This document shows positions 41,772 to 50,226 of a DNA stretch of 64,000 nucleotides, piece by piece. The notes beneath the pieces are model-generated. The model was not told where the DNA came from. It did not search any database and saw nothing but the letters and a program-made list of their open reading frames with translations. Position 1 is the stretch's first letter. Each line of letters begins with the position of its first letter. The translations under genes and the position numbers were made by a program. Origin of the DNA: an uncultured Pelagibacteraceae bacterium (lineage in GTDB: Bacteria; Pseudomonadota; Alphaproteobacteria; Pelagibacterales; AG-422-B15); the NCBI GenBank assembly GCA_902554325.1, contig CACDOH010000002.1, positions 1 through 64,000 on the forward strand. Reading direction: 5' to 3'.

Positions 41772-43162
41772 TACGAAGAGATCATTTTGCTGGGATTGAG
41801 AAGTAATTTAATTTTCTTATTTTCTAAATATTTTAAAATTTTATTTGCCTCTACAAGTGATATATTCTTTTTATGTGCTAATTTTGCCAACTCAGCAGCC
41901 TTAGTATAGCCAATCTCTGGAGCTAAAGCCGTTACCAACATTAATGAATTTTCAACTCCTTGCTTAATATTTTTGATATTGGGCTTAATCCCTTTAAGGC
42001 ATTTTTCATTAAAATTATTTATCGCTGAGGCAAGTAAATTAATTGAATTAATGATATTTAAGCCAATGAGTGGTTTAAATGCATTAAGTTCAAAATGACC
42101 TTGTGAACCTGCCATTGAGATAACATTATGGAAACCCATGACTTGTAAGCACACCATTGTTAAAGCCTCACTTTGGGTAGGATTTACTTTTCCCGGCATG
42201 ATAGATGACCCAGGTTCATTTTCAGGCAGACTGACTTCACCTAAACCTGAGCGAGGGCCTGATGCCAAAAGGCGTATATCATTTCCGATTTTAAATAAGT
42301 CACTGGCAATCACATTAAGTACGCCAGATAGCTCTACTAACGAGTCATGAGATGCTAGTGCTTGAAATTTATTCGCAGCAGGTTTGAATTTTGCCTTAGT
42401 TATTTTACTAATTTCTAAGACCACTATTTGGTCAAAACCTCTCTTTGTATTAAGTCCAGTGCCTACAGCGGTTCCTCCTTGAGCAAGGTAACTTAAGTTG
42501 GTTAATGCTCCCTCAATTCTTCTTATGTTTGAATTGATTTGCGCCTGATACCCAGAAAATTCTTGCCCTAAAGAAAGTGGTGTTGCATCCTGCAAGTGTG
42601 TTCTTCCGATCTTTATAATACTTTTCCATTTCTGAGATTGCGATTTTAATACTTTTTCCATACTTTTTAATGCGGGAATAAGCTCACTCATAATTTTTAA
42701 TTTAGATGCAATATTCATAGCCGATGGAAAGCTGTCATTAGTTGATTGACTTTTATTAACATGATCATTTGGATGTACAGGTGAATTGGTACCAAGTTTT
42801 TTCAATATTTTTCTGTTTGCTATATTAGCAATAACTTCGTTTACATTCATATTTGTTTGAGTTCCAGATCCGGTCTGCCATACAGAAAGGGGGAAATGTT
42901 CGTCATACTTTCCCAAGGAAACTTGTTTTGCAGCGTCTATAATTGCTCTGGCTATTTTAGGACTTAAAAGCTTTTGTTTTTGGTTGGCTTTTGCACATGA
43001 CATCTTAATAACTGCCAAGGCATGAATTATCTCAATTGGCATAATATCATTGCCAATTCTAAAATTCTTTAATGACCTTTGAGTTTGTGCTCCCCATAGA
43101 TTAGTGTTGGCAACTTTAATTCTACCTAAACTGTCTTGTTCTTGTCTTGTTTTCTGACTCAT
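41768..43162 (-). CDS. fumC: class II fumarate hydratase
   Basis: The 464-residue enzyme contains LWGAQTQRSL at the N-terminus, SGTQTNMNVNEVIANIA, SQSTNDSFPSA, GRTHLQDATPLSLGQEFSGY, and the signature loop GSSIMPGKVNPTQSEA with the active Ser. It interconverts fumarate and malate in the citrate cycle. It is the first gene of the minus-strand operon, so its promoter lies in 43163-43400. Confidence 0.97.
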   Translation of the reverse strand: MSQKTRQEQDSLGRIKVANTNLWGAQTQRSLKNFRIGNDIMPIEIIHALAVIKMSCAKANQKQKLLSPKIARAIIDAAKQVSLGKYDEHFPLSVWQTGSGTQTNMNVNEVIANIANRKILKKLGTNSPVHPNDHVNKSQSTNDSFPSAMNIASKLKIMSELIPALKSMEKVLKSQSQKWKSIIKIGRTHLQDATPLSLGQEFSGYQAQINSNIRRIEGALTNLSYLAQGGTAVGTGLNTKRGFDQIVVLEISKITKAKFKPAANKFQALASHDSLVELSGVLNVIASDLFKIGNDIRLLASGPRSGLGEVSLPENEPGSSIMPGKVNPTQSEALTMVCLQVMGFHNVISMAGSQGHFELNAFKPLIGLNIINSINLLASAINNFNEKCLKGIKPNIKNIKQGVENSLMLVTALAPEIGYTKAAELAKLAHKKNISLVEANKILKYLENKKIKLLLNPSKMISSY

Positions 43163-43232
43163 GATGAATGTACTATAGTACCCTAATATATTATATATGG
43201 TAAGCGATTACGCTTTTTCAATGATAATTCTA

Positions 43233-43313
43233 TTATACTACTGCAAATCCGAAATGAAATGCCAGTAATAACAAGAAAATAAGTGAGAGTGCAGCTAAGT
43301 AGTAAGGAATCAT
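43233..43313 (-). CDS. possible 26-aa membrane micropeptide
   Basis: ATG at 43313 gives MIPYYLAALSLIFLLLLAFHF and then GFAVV before TAA at 43233-43235. It is a single strongly hydrophobic helix. No ribosome site is clear. It sits alone between fumC and the thioesterase. It may be a real micropeptide or chance in a T/A-rich intergenic stretch. Confidence 0.25.
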   Translation of the reverse strand: MIPYYLAALSLIFLLLLAFHFGFAVV

Positions 43314-43400
43314 AAATTTGAGATATCAGAGTCCGTAATTTTTAAAACTAGTAATTTTTAGACATTTTAAAAGTTAATAAGTAAATTAAGCTTAACTTTT

Positions 43401-43793
43401 ATGTTTAAAAAAAGACAGGAAAGTCCGTCAGGAAAATTTTTAAATTTTGAATTCATAAAAGAAAAGAACGGGATTTTCTTTTTTGAAATAATTTTTCCAC
43501 CTGAGACGGCAAGTCCACTCAATTTAGTGCAAGGTGGGATGATCGATGCAGCCTTAGACGAAGCTACTTCAATGACAGCATATATTGCTTTCAAAGAAGA
43601 AAAACTTCCACTTACAACAGATCATCATGTTTTATTTCATAGGCCGATGTCACTCGGCAGGGCTACTATGCAAACTAAAATTATAAAATATGGCAAAACA
43701 GTTACGACTATTGAGGGAAAGTTATTTGATCAGAACGAAAGGTTAGTTGCTACAATGCTTCATACAGCTTTGCCAACGAGTATTCCAAATTAG
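43401..43793 (+). CDS. hotdog-fold thioesterase (PaaI/4HBT type)
   Basis: The 130-residue protein has the PaaI-type pattern: ETASPLNLVQGGMIDAALDEATSMTAYIAF, where the GG turn and Asp/Glu of the long helix form the active site, then LTTDHHVLFHRPMSLGRATMQTKI. It hydrolyses an acyl-CoA of unknown chain. The left att repeat of the element begins 14 bases after its stop, so in the unoccupied chromosome the tmRNA would be its downstream neighbour. Confidence 0.85.
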   Translation: MFKKRQESPSGKFLNFEFIKEKNGIFFFEIIFPPETASPLNLVQGGMIDAALDEATSMTAYIAFKEEKLPLTTDHHVLFHRPMSLGRATMQTKIIKYGKTVTTIEGKLFDQNERLVATMLHTALPTSIPN

Positions 43794-43807
43794 CTTTCTA
43801 CTTAATA

Positions 43808-43823
43808 AGTGGGAGACTTCTGT
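43808..43823 (+). repeat. left attachment-site repeat
   Basis: AGTGGGAGACTTCTGT is identical to 53673-53688. It is a displaced duplicate of the tmRNA 3' end left by integration. A perfect 12-bp palindrome TTCACTAGTGAA lies just inside the element at 43831-43842. Confidence 0.85.
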
Positions 43824-43871
43824 GTCTCGTTTCACTAGTGAATATATTACCATATCTCAAAAATAAGTCGA

Positions 43872-43891
43872 AGTGCGAAGTAGTGCGAAGT
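43872..43891 (+). repeat. left arm-type repeats, two tandem AGTGCGAAGT
   Basis: AGTGCGAAGT occurs at 43872-43881 and directly after at 43882-43891. The same 10-mer occurs three times inside the right end. Direct repeats flanking both att cores fit arm-type sites bound by the integrase N-terminal domain or by an excisionase. Confidence 0.65.
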
Positions 43892-44004
43892 TTTAGATCA
43901 AATCTTGAATAAAAAGTACTTATGTTTCAGTCGGCAAATCGACTAGGAACATCATTTTAGAGATAAAAATAGCGATTGAGTGTACTGATATCAAATTGCC
44001 CAAA

Positions 44005-44024
44005 ATTGCCCTATATGGGGCAAT
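44005..44024 (-). terminator. hairpin at the end of the 269-aa gene
   Basis: ATTGCCC and GGGCAAT pair over a 6-base loop exactly at the stop codon of the minus-strand gene. The next bases on that strand are TTTTGGGC, so the U-run is short. A second ATTGCCC copy lies just beyond. It is probably a weak terminator near the left end. Confidence 0.45.
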
Positions 44025-44833
44025 TATGGATTTTCGATTCTCTTGATTTTAGGGAATGAACCTCTACCCAGATTGATCAAAAGTAGTTTTGCGAATTGTT
44101 TATCTCTTTGCGTCTTTTTGATCTCAGATAGATAATCAGACCTTATCGTTCCAGTCGTTCTACTTCCAAGACCACCTTTTGCATTTTCTCTTTCAATTTT
44201 AGGTATTTCAAATCTCTTTGACATTATCTTTTGTACTTGAAAATGTAATTGAAGATTATCATAGTCAGTAGTCAGACTTAATCTGAATGTATGAAATATC
44301 CGTTTCATCAAATTATCATCAACTTGATCTAGTATTATTCTTGCACTCTTTCTTGGTTTACTTTTCTTCTCTTTTTCTGTGTACCAAGTCCTAATGTCAT
44401 CAAGAATACTTCGTATTGGGTAATCATCTGGAATATGAATAAAACTACCTCCATTTAAATTATCAGCCATCTCAGACAGGGTCGGTGAAAAGGTTGTAGA
44501 TGGTTCAATAAAGTGAGGTCTATATCTATCGAAAAATGCATTATTGAATTTGTTAATGTCTCTTGGCAAATTCTTGATATCTGGTCGTATGAATTTAGGT
44601 GATTTCGGTATCTGTTTTGTATTGATTAAATTCCACCATTGATGATTTGAAAATCCTAATTTGAATTTCTTTTGTCTGACCTCAACCGATTGACCCTCTA
44701 ATTCTTTGAGTACTTTACACCACACCGCAAACCAACGATAGACAGGTCGATCAACTGATATTCTGCTGAAGTCCTCTTTTCTCAACCTTCGTTGTTCAGG
44801 TGTTCTAACTGATATTCTTCTTTTCACAGACAT
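44024..44833 (-). CDS. uncharacterised basic protein next to the left att site
   Basis: A 269-residue, strongly basic protein starting VKRRISVRTPEQRRLRKEDF. It has no signal peptide or membrane segment and has patches such as KEKKSKPRKSARIILDQ. Aromatic residues in NHQWWNLINTKQIPKSPKF and RYRPHFIEPSTTF hint at a folded domain. I do not recognise the family. Its promoter region holds one TTTTGTGTATCAC operator shared with the divergent GNAT gene. A DNA-binding or replication role would fit the charge but is only a guess. Confidence 0.65.
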   Translation of the reverse strand: MSVKRRISVRTPEQRRLRKEDFSRISVDRPVYRWFAVWCKVLKELEGQSVEVRQKKFKLGFSNHQWWNLINTKQIPKSPKFIRPDIKNLPRDINKFNNAFFDRYRPHFIEPSTTFSPTLSEMADNLNGGSFIHIPDDYPIRSILDDIRTWYTEKEKKSKPRKSARIILDQVDDNLMKRIFHTFRLSLTTDYDNLQLHFQVQKIMSKRFEIPKIERENAKGGLGSRTTGTIRSDYLSEIKKTQRDKQFAKLLLINLGRGSFPKIKRIENP

Positions 44834-44855
44834 TGATGTCTCATTTTATACATTA

Positions 44856-44868
44856 TTTTGTGTATCAC
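44856..44868 (+). promoter_or_regulatory. operator-like TTTTGTGTATCAC between divergent genes
   Basis: TTTTGTGTATCAC lies between the minus-strand 269-aa gene and the plus-strand GNAT gene. The same box, with extended flanks TGTTAACA upstream on the other strand, recurs at 53535-53547, and in shorter form at 48466 and 48522. It marks the control regions of this element. Confidence 0.6.
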
Positions 44869-44927
44869 AATAGTGTTAACAATACCTTGCTGTGTGTTAC
44901 CACCTAAAACTCCCATAAAATAGAGAT

Positions 44928-45365
44928 ATGAAAAAAGCAAAGATGAAAGATTTCGATACGATTTGGTCGGAATTTAAGAAAAATAGAGATGTCTTTCCTC
45001 ATATCAGAACGGACTATCTCAAAAGGCAAATCAAAAACAATAATGTGATCTATTACGAGGGAGTAATTCTCATATTCGGTGAATACAAGAGAAGAGGTAC
45101 TTTGGGTGATTTTCAATACAATAAAGGTGATCTTATTATTCATCAAATCTTGAACTCTCGAAAGGGTAATGGAAATGCAAGAATAATAATGAATAGATTT
45201 ATTACAGCCAACGACACTCAAAGTCGGTCAATAATTCTGAGTGTTAGATCAGCAAATACACGAGCAAGAAGATTCTACGAGAAAATGGGAATGTCGGTTG
45301 TTGGAAATATCTCTTGGTCTAAAGGTACGATTGGAGGTAAGATTTATGGATATGAAATCGAATAA
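44928..45365 (+). CDS. GNAT-family N-acetyltransferase-like protein
   Basis: The 145-residue protein has the GNAT order: an N-terminal helix with DTIWSEFKKNRDVFPHIRTDYL, then beta strands (VILIFGEYKRRGTLGDFQYNKGDLIIHQILNSRKGNGNARIIMNRFI) with the acetyl-CoA loop RKGNGNA, and a C-terminal SVRSANTRARRFYEKMGMSVVG. The last part (NTRARRFYEKMGM) is the characteristic end helix. The substrate is unknown. The downstream gene begins 20 bases before its stop. Confidence 0.8.
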   Translation: MKKAKMKDFDTIWSEFKKNRDVFPHIRTDYLKRQIKNNNVIYYEGVILIFGEYKRRGTLGDFQYNKGDLIIHQILNSRKGNGNARIIMNRFITANDTQSRSIILSVRSANTRARRFYEKMGMSVVGNISWSKGTIGGKIYGYEIE

Positions 45366-46128
45366 AGTAGAAATAACTAAAATCATAGAGGCAGACGCAA
45401 AAGGTCTTTACTCAACAAGTATGATGAAAATGCCGACTACTGTTAAAGGGTTCAAACAAGTAGTTATGCAGAACTTTAAACTTGCAGATGGTTTTGAAAA
45501 ATTATCTGGTGTTGGTTTCTATGAAATTGGAAAAGCACTTCTCAAGGCAAAAGAAGAACTTAAACACGATTTCGGTAATCTAAAGAAAGAACTTGCAAAA
45601 GAAGGTCTGCACGAAAAGAAACAAGAGAGATATATGATGGTTGCAAATAGTGATGTTGTAAAAGATTACTATAATAAATTACCACCTGAATTTACTACTT
45701 GGTTAAAGTTAACTCAACTTCAGAACAAGATGATCAGTCAAAATAAAAGTGATCAATTTGATGATAGTATGAAACAACTAATCAACCCAAAGATGGTCTG
45801 GAAAGATGTTTCAGATCATTTCAAACTTAATGTACCTAGTACTAAAAAAAGGAGAGATCATTATGAGACTCATTACATATCAGTCGACTGGTCTAAAAAG
45901 GTACATAAAAAGGATAAGAAATTAGTAATGCAACTTGAAAAGGACTTAAAACAATTATTAAAGAAATATAAATTTGCAACATTGAAAAGAACAACAAATG
46001 CAAGTGGTGGATATGTTTATGATCAAGTCATTGACTTTGTAAAAGATAAAGTCTTGGAAGATGATACTGTTTCTACTACCAAGAAAGTTAAGAGACCAAC
46101 CTATTCAAATAAAAAACGATCGTATTGA
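45346..46128 (+). CDS. DUF3102-like protein of the mobile element
   Basis: From ATG 45346, preceded by GGAGG, the protein has 260 residues; the ORF start at 45241 runs into the GNAT frame and is rejected. The segment FYEIGKALLKAKEELKHDFGNLKKELAKEGLHEKKQERYMMVAN resembles DUF3102, a domain found in phage and plasmid proteins that seems linked to DNA. The C-terminus is rich in Lys and ends KKRSY. It is translationally coupled to the GNAT gene. The function is unknown. Confidence 0.7.
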   Translation: MDMKSNKVEITKIIEADAKGLYSTSMMKMPTTVKGFKQVVMQNFKLADGFEKLSGVGFYEIGKALLKAKEELKHDFGNLKKELAKEGLHEKKQERYMMVANSDVVKDYYNKLPPEFTTWLKLTQLQNKMISQNKSDQFDDSMKQLINPKMVWKDVSDHFKLNVPSTKKRRDHYETHYISVDWSKKVHKKDKKLVMQLEKDLKQLLKKYKFATLKRTTNASGGYVYDQVIDFVKDKVLEDDTVSTTKKVKRPTYSNKKRSY

Positions 46129-46338
46129 GCCGTGCAGGGGTAAAGTCGACCGACTTCTGACACTAATTTTATACTCGAAAAAAAATTTGAGATAAATTCT
46201 ACCAATACCTTTTGAGTTGTATTGTATCTAAAAGATTACTTATGGAATGTTTTCAGTTTAAAGGGGGGGGGTACTTACATATTACTCACATTGAAAGTCC
46301 GTATCCTCGTGTATCCTCCGTACAAGAAATCCTCAATT

Positions 46339-47058
46339 TTAGATCAATCCGACCTGTTTATATCTATTCTTTAAATCTTTATCAGATACTGATTTGTCTG
46401 GTCGTTCCCATTCTCTCATTCGTTTTCTTACCCATTTAACTTCTGGTTTGAAATATAAGTTAATATGTTTGTGTTGAAATTGGACTATCTCTTCTCGAAG
46501 TATCAATTGGTAATCAGTAGGTAATAATTTAGTTAACTTCTTTCTCTCAAGAACATATCTGAATTTTCTACTAACTTTCCCCAGGGGGATTATCTTCTTA
46601 ACACCATCATCAATCCAATAATTCCAGTAATGATTTTGAAATCTTAATTCTGAATTACGACTATCACCCATCAGATTGACTGTTTTGAACTTCGTCAACT
46701 TTTGTGTTTGTAATAAATGATCGTGAGTGAATTTAAGATTTGCAATTATCTTACCACCAGTAAAGTCTTTGATGTCTCTCTTTTGTGGTGTGACTATCTG
46801 ATCAATAGTCGTTTTCGGTTTGTCAGAATCTATTTTCGCAGCCCCAGAAAGGAAGGTCTCTAGATTGGGAATAGGGAAATCAAACTTAATCGGTTTATCT
46901 AATTTGAATGTGATTAACAAATCTCTCTTCGGATTGATGTAATATTGATTTTCACCTTTAGTGAATTTGAATTGTACAACCTTTGCATAATTTGCCTCTG
47001 CACAATGCACAATACCCCATAATATCTCTTTAATATAATCTGATACTTCGTACTTCAT
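46339..47058 (-). CDS. uncharacterised protein coupled to a DNA methyltransferase
   Basis: A 239-residue protein beginning KYEVSDYIKEILWGIVHCAEANY. The N-terminal 110 residues alternate short strands and a helix (LLITFKLDKPIKFDFPIPNLETFLSGAAKI), a pattern loosely like a clamp or other beta-rich domain. The C-terminus is basic with aromatic residues. It overlaps the methyltransferase stop by 4 bases, so the two are made together. No family is recognised. The 75-aa plus-strand ORF at 46212 is a shadow. Confidence 0.6.
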   Translation of the reverse strand: MKYEVSDYIKEILWGIVHCAEANYAKVVQFKFTKGENQYYINPKRDLLITFKLDKPIKFDFPIPNLETFLSGAAKIDSDKPKTTIDQIVTPQKRDIKDFTGGKIIANLKFTHDHLLQTQKLTKFKTVNLMGDSRNSELRFQNHYWNYWIDDGVKKIIPLGKVSRKFRYVLERKKLTKLLPTDYQLILREEIVQFQHKHINLYFKPEVKWVRKRMREWERPDKSVSDKDLKNRYKQVGLI

Positions 47059-48104
47059 TTCTTAAATATAAAGATTGGTTCTACTTTTGAATCTGCTTGT
47101 TGTGATGATAACTTGTAATAGAAAGTATCTACTAATTTGAACCCAACTTCTTTTGCAAGATCAACTGTATCATCTTCAAAAGTCTCATAAACATTTCTTA
47201 CATTTGCAACATTTAACGCACAGAATTTATTTGGTTTAAGACCATAGTACATATTCTGAATTGTCTTTTTGAGAAACTTTTGTTTCCAATCTGTAAGTTT
47301 TGAAAACTTTAAATAAGATTGTGTACTTTCATTCGAGTACTTTTCGGTGTCAAAATAGGGTGGACTTGTAAATGCAAAATCTAATGAATTCTTATCTGGT
47401 CGATATTCTTCACTCCCCATTGTCAATAATTCGTGATTTCTAGCCGATGACTTGAATGTCTGTGACATCTCTTTAAGACCTTTCATTGTCTGTTTGTTTG
47501 GGTCAGTACCAATGTAATTAACATCTGCCTTTATACTTGCGAGTAAACGACCACCCCAACCACAACTCATATCCCAAACTGTATCTCCTTTATCACAAAA
47601 TACTTTGTACAACATTGATGCAGTAATCGGTCTGAAGTTAGAGACCATTTGTGAACCAGTGACTCTTCTTAAAATGCCCCTGATCTTTTCTTTATTCGTA
47701 TTTGATTGAGTCATTAAATCTTCCCAATTATCTTCCTTTGCAAAGAATACACCCTTAATCTTCTTCCGTATTCCGTTAGAGAACATCTCTTTACTTTTGA
47801 AAACATCATAGGGTGAAGTTGAGTCTTTGCATTGTACTTTAAATGCGTGAGGGTGATATGACCACGCAAGAGTTAAACCTCCCTTATGAAATGTGAAAAG
47901 TCTATTTGCAAAGTCTAATGACTTTCTATCATCTACTTTCAAGAATTCTTTAAACTTTTGATCTCTAAATTTCTTATCGGTTGGGTAATATGGAAACTTG
48001 TTCTTTTGCCAGTACTTTACAATCTTGTCGGTTCTCTTATCAATGATTACTTCATTAGTAATAGACTTGTTCTTAATATTACCTCTACTTGTTAATAAAC
48101 TCAT
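47055..48104 (-). CDS. DNA methyltransferase (N6-adenine/N4-cytosine type)
   Basis: The 349-residue protein has the SAM loop VWDMSCGWGGRLLASIKADV near residue 170, an acidic residue in YIGTDPNKQ, and motif IV TSPPYFDTEKYS, the SPPY variant typical of amino-methylating DNA methyltransferases. The order motif I then IV with an extra N-terminal domain suggests a gamma-like layout. No restriction endonuclease is adjacent, so it may be an orphan enzyme that protects or marks the element. It starts just downstream of one polar motif copy at 48108. Confidence 0.85.
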   Translation of the reverse strand: MSLLTSRGNIKNKSITNEVIIDKRTDKIVKYWQKNKFPYYPTDKKFRDQKFKEFLKVDDRKSLDFANRLFTFHKGGLTLAWSYHPHAFKVQCKDSTSPYDVFKSKEMFSNGIRKKIKGVFFAKEDNWEDLMTQSNTNKEKIRGILRRVTGSQMVSNFRPITASMLYKVFCDKGDTVWDMSCGWGGRLLASIKADVNYIGTDPNKQTMKGLKEMSQTFKSSARNHELLTMGSEEYRPDKNSLDFAFTSPPYFDTEKYSNESTQSYLKFSKLTDWKQKFLKKTIQNMYYGLKPNKFCALNVANVRNVYETFEDDTVDLAKEVGFKLVDTFYYKLSSQQADSKVEPIFIFKK

Positions 48105-48130
48105 AATCAGCCGTCAGACACTGGTGTCGG

Positions 48131-48358
48131 TTATTCCATAAATGCATCTAGACCGTGTTGTTGGTCTATGATCTCTTTTACATTGGTGTTTATATAAATC
48201 TGATTTTGTATCCATTCTAACTTTGTATCGTACAAGGGTGTATCTTGCCCCTGCATCTTCAAATTCTCTAACATAAAGGTTAGATAGATGACTTTCTGTT
48301 CTGGTGTTTTGGTAGTCATTTCTCTAATCATTTTTCTTTTACTCGGTACTTCGATCAT
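48131..48358 (-). CDS. uncharacterised 75-aa protein
   Basis: The start at ATG 48358 has a strong ribosome site (AAAGGAGATAAA); the 86-residue version in the track starts upstream of it. The sequence begins IEVPSKRKMIREMTTKTPEQK and is mostly helical and charged. No family is recognised. It is divergent from the serine recombinase gene and upstream of the methyltransferase in the same orientation. Confidence 0.6.
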   Translation of the reverse strand: MIEVPSKRKMIREMTTKTPEQKVIYLTFMLENLKMQGQDTPLYDTKLEWIQNQIYINTNVKEIIDQQHGLDAFME

Positions 48359-48465
48359 TTTATCTCCTTTACTTAATAGGTATCTAACCAATTTATCAAC
48401 GAACCTACAAGGTCTATTTTAACACACAATAGTTCACTATCAATCGCACTTCACTGCCTCTGATC

Positions 48466-48533
48466 GTGATACACAAAATTTATCGTCTCGTATCACGGAT
48501 ATTTAAAATTTGAGGGTAGGTGTGATACACAAA
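48466..48533 (+). promoter_or_regulatory. paired GTGATACACAAA operators in a divergent promoter
   Basis: GTGATACACAAAA at 48466-48478 and GTGATACACAAA at 48522-48533 lie 56 bases apart, with a partial inverse copy CGTATCAC at 48489. They are in the 258-base gap between the minus-strand 75-aa gene and the plus-strand recombinase. The box recurs at 44856 (inverted) and 53535. Confidence 0.6.
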
Positions 48534-48616
48534 GTTGGAATAACGCTTTTGGCATTTTGGTAACTCTTTAAAATGTAGTAGTCGCATTTGCAACCTCTAC
48601 AAGAAAGGAGAAAACT

Positions 48617-49294
48617 ATGAAAACTCTAGGTTATTTAAGAGTAAGTCATCTTGAGTCTTTAAATGGTACAAGTTTAGAGACACAAGAGAAAAGAATAAAA
48701 AACTACTGCGAATTGCAAGAATTCAGTCTTGATGATGTAGTTCAAGAAGTCGTTTCAGGGGCAACTGAATTCAGAAAAAGAACAGCCCTAAAAGAGAAAG
48801 TCGATAAGATGAAACGAGGTGATCGTCTAGTCGTATCAAGATTAGATAGATTATCCAGATCAACTTTGCATACACTTCAATTTGTTAACGAATGTAAATT
48901 AAAAGGAATTGAAATTCATATAACTGATCTTGGTTGTGTGACTAATGGTGGTGTTGGTCAGATCGTCTTTAATGTCTTATCTTGTCTTGCAGAGACAGAA
49001 CGAATTAATATCTCAGAAAGAATAAAGGCAAGTAAACATTTCGCAAAGAAAGAACGAAAGTATCTTGGTGGTGCATTAGAGTTCGGTTATTCAAAAGATG
49101 ATAACGGTAAACTAATCCCAAATGAAAAAGAATTCGTCATTTTACAATCAATGATGAATTTAAGAACGCAGGGGTTAGGGTATAGAAAAATTGCCGAAGA
49201 AATACTAAAGAAGTTCGGTAGAAAAATACACTACACCCAAGTTCATAAAATCATCAATCGTGAACACAATCAAACATTGTTGGAGGTTGCATAA
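48617..49294 (+). CDS. serine recombinase (resolvase/invertase family)
   Basis: The 225-residue protein has the catalytic domain start LGYLRVSHLESLNGTSLETQEKRIKNYC with the nucleophile Ser, then RLVVSRLDRLSRST and GQIVFNVLSCLAETERINISERI. A linker and helix-turn-helix end follow (RTQGLGYRKIAEEILKKFGRKIHYTQVHKII). It is of the short resolvase/invertase size, not the large integrase type. A clear AAGGAG site precedes the ATG. Its target may be an invertible segment or multimers of the element; no paired inverted site was found. Confidence 0.92.
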   Translation: MKTLGYLRVSHLESLNGTSLETQEKRIKNYCELQEFSLDDVVQEVVSGATEFRKRTALKEKVDKMKRGDRLVVSRLDRLSRSTLHTLQFVNECKLKGIEIHITDLGCVTNGGVGQIVFNVLSCLAETERINISERIKASKHFAKKERKYLGGALEFGYSKDDNGKLIPNEKEFVILQSMMNLRTQGLGYRKIAEEILKKFGRKIHYTQVHKIINREHNQTLLEVA

Positions 49295-49536
49295 TGTACA
49301 TCTGTTCTAACTGTAATATCGAATTAACCAAAGAAGACCTTGATGCGTGTGAAGTGGTTTCAATCGGTAAACTTTATTGTCAAGATTGTTTACTCAATAA
49401 GGAAAGAGAAATCTTCGTAGATGATAAAGGTCTCTTAACTCACACTTGGGATAAGTACGAAAAGTTTGTACTTGAGTGTTGGAAGAAGAGAATAATGGAA
49501 GATGATTTGAGGTATCTAGATGAATACATTGTCTAG
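49294..49536 (+). CDS. small zinc-ribbon-like protein
   Basis: The 80-residue protein begins YICSNCNIELTKEDLDACEVVSIGKLYCQDCLL, giving two CxxC knuckles and a probable zinc site; the remainder is acidic and helical. A GGAGG site precedes the ATG, whose first base is the last base of the recombinase stop, so the two are coupled. It could be a regulatory or accessory partner; no family is recognised. Confidence 0.65.
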   Translation: MYICSNCNIELTKEDLDACEVVSIGKLYCQDCLLNKEREIFVDDKGLLTHTWDKYEKFVLECWKKRIMEDDLRYLDEYIV

Positions 49537-49768
49537 AGTATTCGTCATCTTATTGTTAACGACATCAATGTCTTTTGCCGAAGGTAAATGTACTTACAAC
49601 ACAACAACTATCATTGAGAACGGACAAGTTATCTCAAAGAAAGAAATCAAAGTTTGTGATGAAGTACAGCCGATCGGGTCAGAGTCGTTCTTAACCAAAG
49701 AAGAGAAAATGCAAATGTTTGAAACAGGATTGATTCTTACATTTCTTTTCATCTTAGAAAATATGTAG
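49520..49768 (+). CDS. small exported protein of the element
   Basis: The 82-residue protein starts NTLSRVFVILLLTTSMSFAEG, a typical signal peptide with cleavage near AEG. A short mature part with two Cys (GKCTYNTTTIIENGQ, IKVCDEVQ) could form a disulfide. The final TGLILTFLFILENM is hydrophobic. The gene starts 17 bases before the zinc-ribbon stop. The role is unknown; its fellow exported lipoprotein is encoded next. Confidence 0.6.
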   Translation: MNTLSRVFVILLLTTSMSFAEGKCTYNTTTIIENGQVISKKEIKVCDEVQPIGSESFLTKEEKMQMFETGLILTFLFILENM

Positions 49769-49781
49769 AAAGGAGGTGAAT

Positions 49782-50222
49782 ATGAAAAATATAATAATAG
49801 TGTCTTGTTTATTATTTCTCGTTGGTTGTTCTCAAACGAAAATGGTCAAAGATGAAGTAATACAGTTGAAAGGAAACAATCAATTACTACAGGTCAATTA
49901 TGAAATATGTAATGACTATAAATCTAACTCTGCAAAAGTTTATGGTTGTTCTAGTTCATTCAGTAAAGACCTAGAGATATCTAAATCTAAGTCATTACTT
50001 AATGCGAAGTCTGAAGTAATTGATACCTACAATTCCTCATTCAACCAATCCCAAACAATGTTAAGTCAAGATAACAAGAAAGGTATTGTCCTTGATTATG
50101 ATAATAAAATTGTAAATCAGATTAGTGATACAGTTTTGAATTATAAAGTCGAGTACTCTAAAACATTTCAAGAGGCAAATGGTTTTAGAACATTTACTGT
50201 TATCTCAATGGACTTGATCTAA
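49782..50222 (+). CDS. small lipoprotein of the element
   Basis: Start ATG 49782 follows AGGAGGTGAAT. The signal peptide IIIVSCLLFLVGCSQ ends in a lipobox (LVGC), so the mature protein is anchored by lipid at Cys15. The mature part has about 130 residues with strand-like alternation. The chain SCLLFLVGCSQTKMVKDE is typical of small surface lipoproteins in phages and plasmids, some of which block superinfection. That role is only a suggestion. A strong terminator follows. Confidence 0.7.
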   Translation: MKNIIIVSCLLFLVGCSQTKMVKDEVIQLKGNNQLLQVNYEICNDYKSNSAKVYGCSSSFSKDLEISKSKSLLNAKSEVIDTYNSSFNQSQTMLSQDNKKGIVLDYDNKIVNQISDTVLNYKVEYSKTFQEANGFRTFTVISMDLI

Positions 50223-50226
50223 AAAA

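Noticed and set aside
45241-45345. N-terminal extension of the DUF3102-like gene
   Set aside because: It lies in the GNAT coding region out of frame; ATG 45346 has a GGAGG site.
46212-46439. 75-aa plus-strand ORF
   Set aside because: It overlaps the end of the 239-aa minus-strand gene and includes a G-run; no ribosome site is seen.
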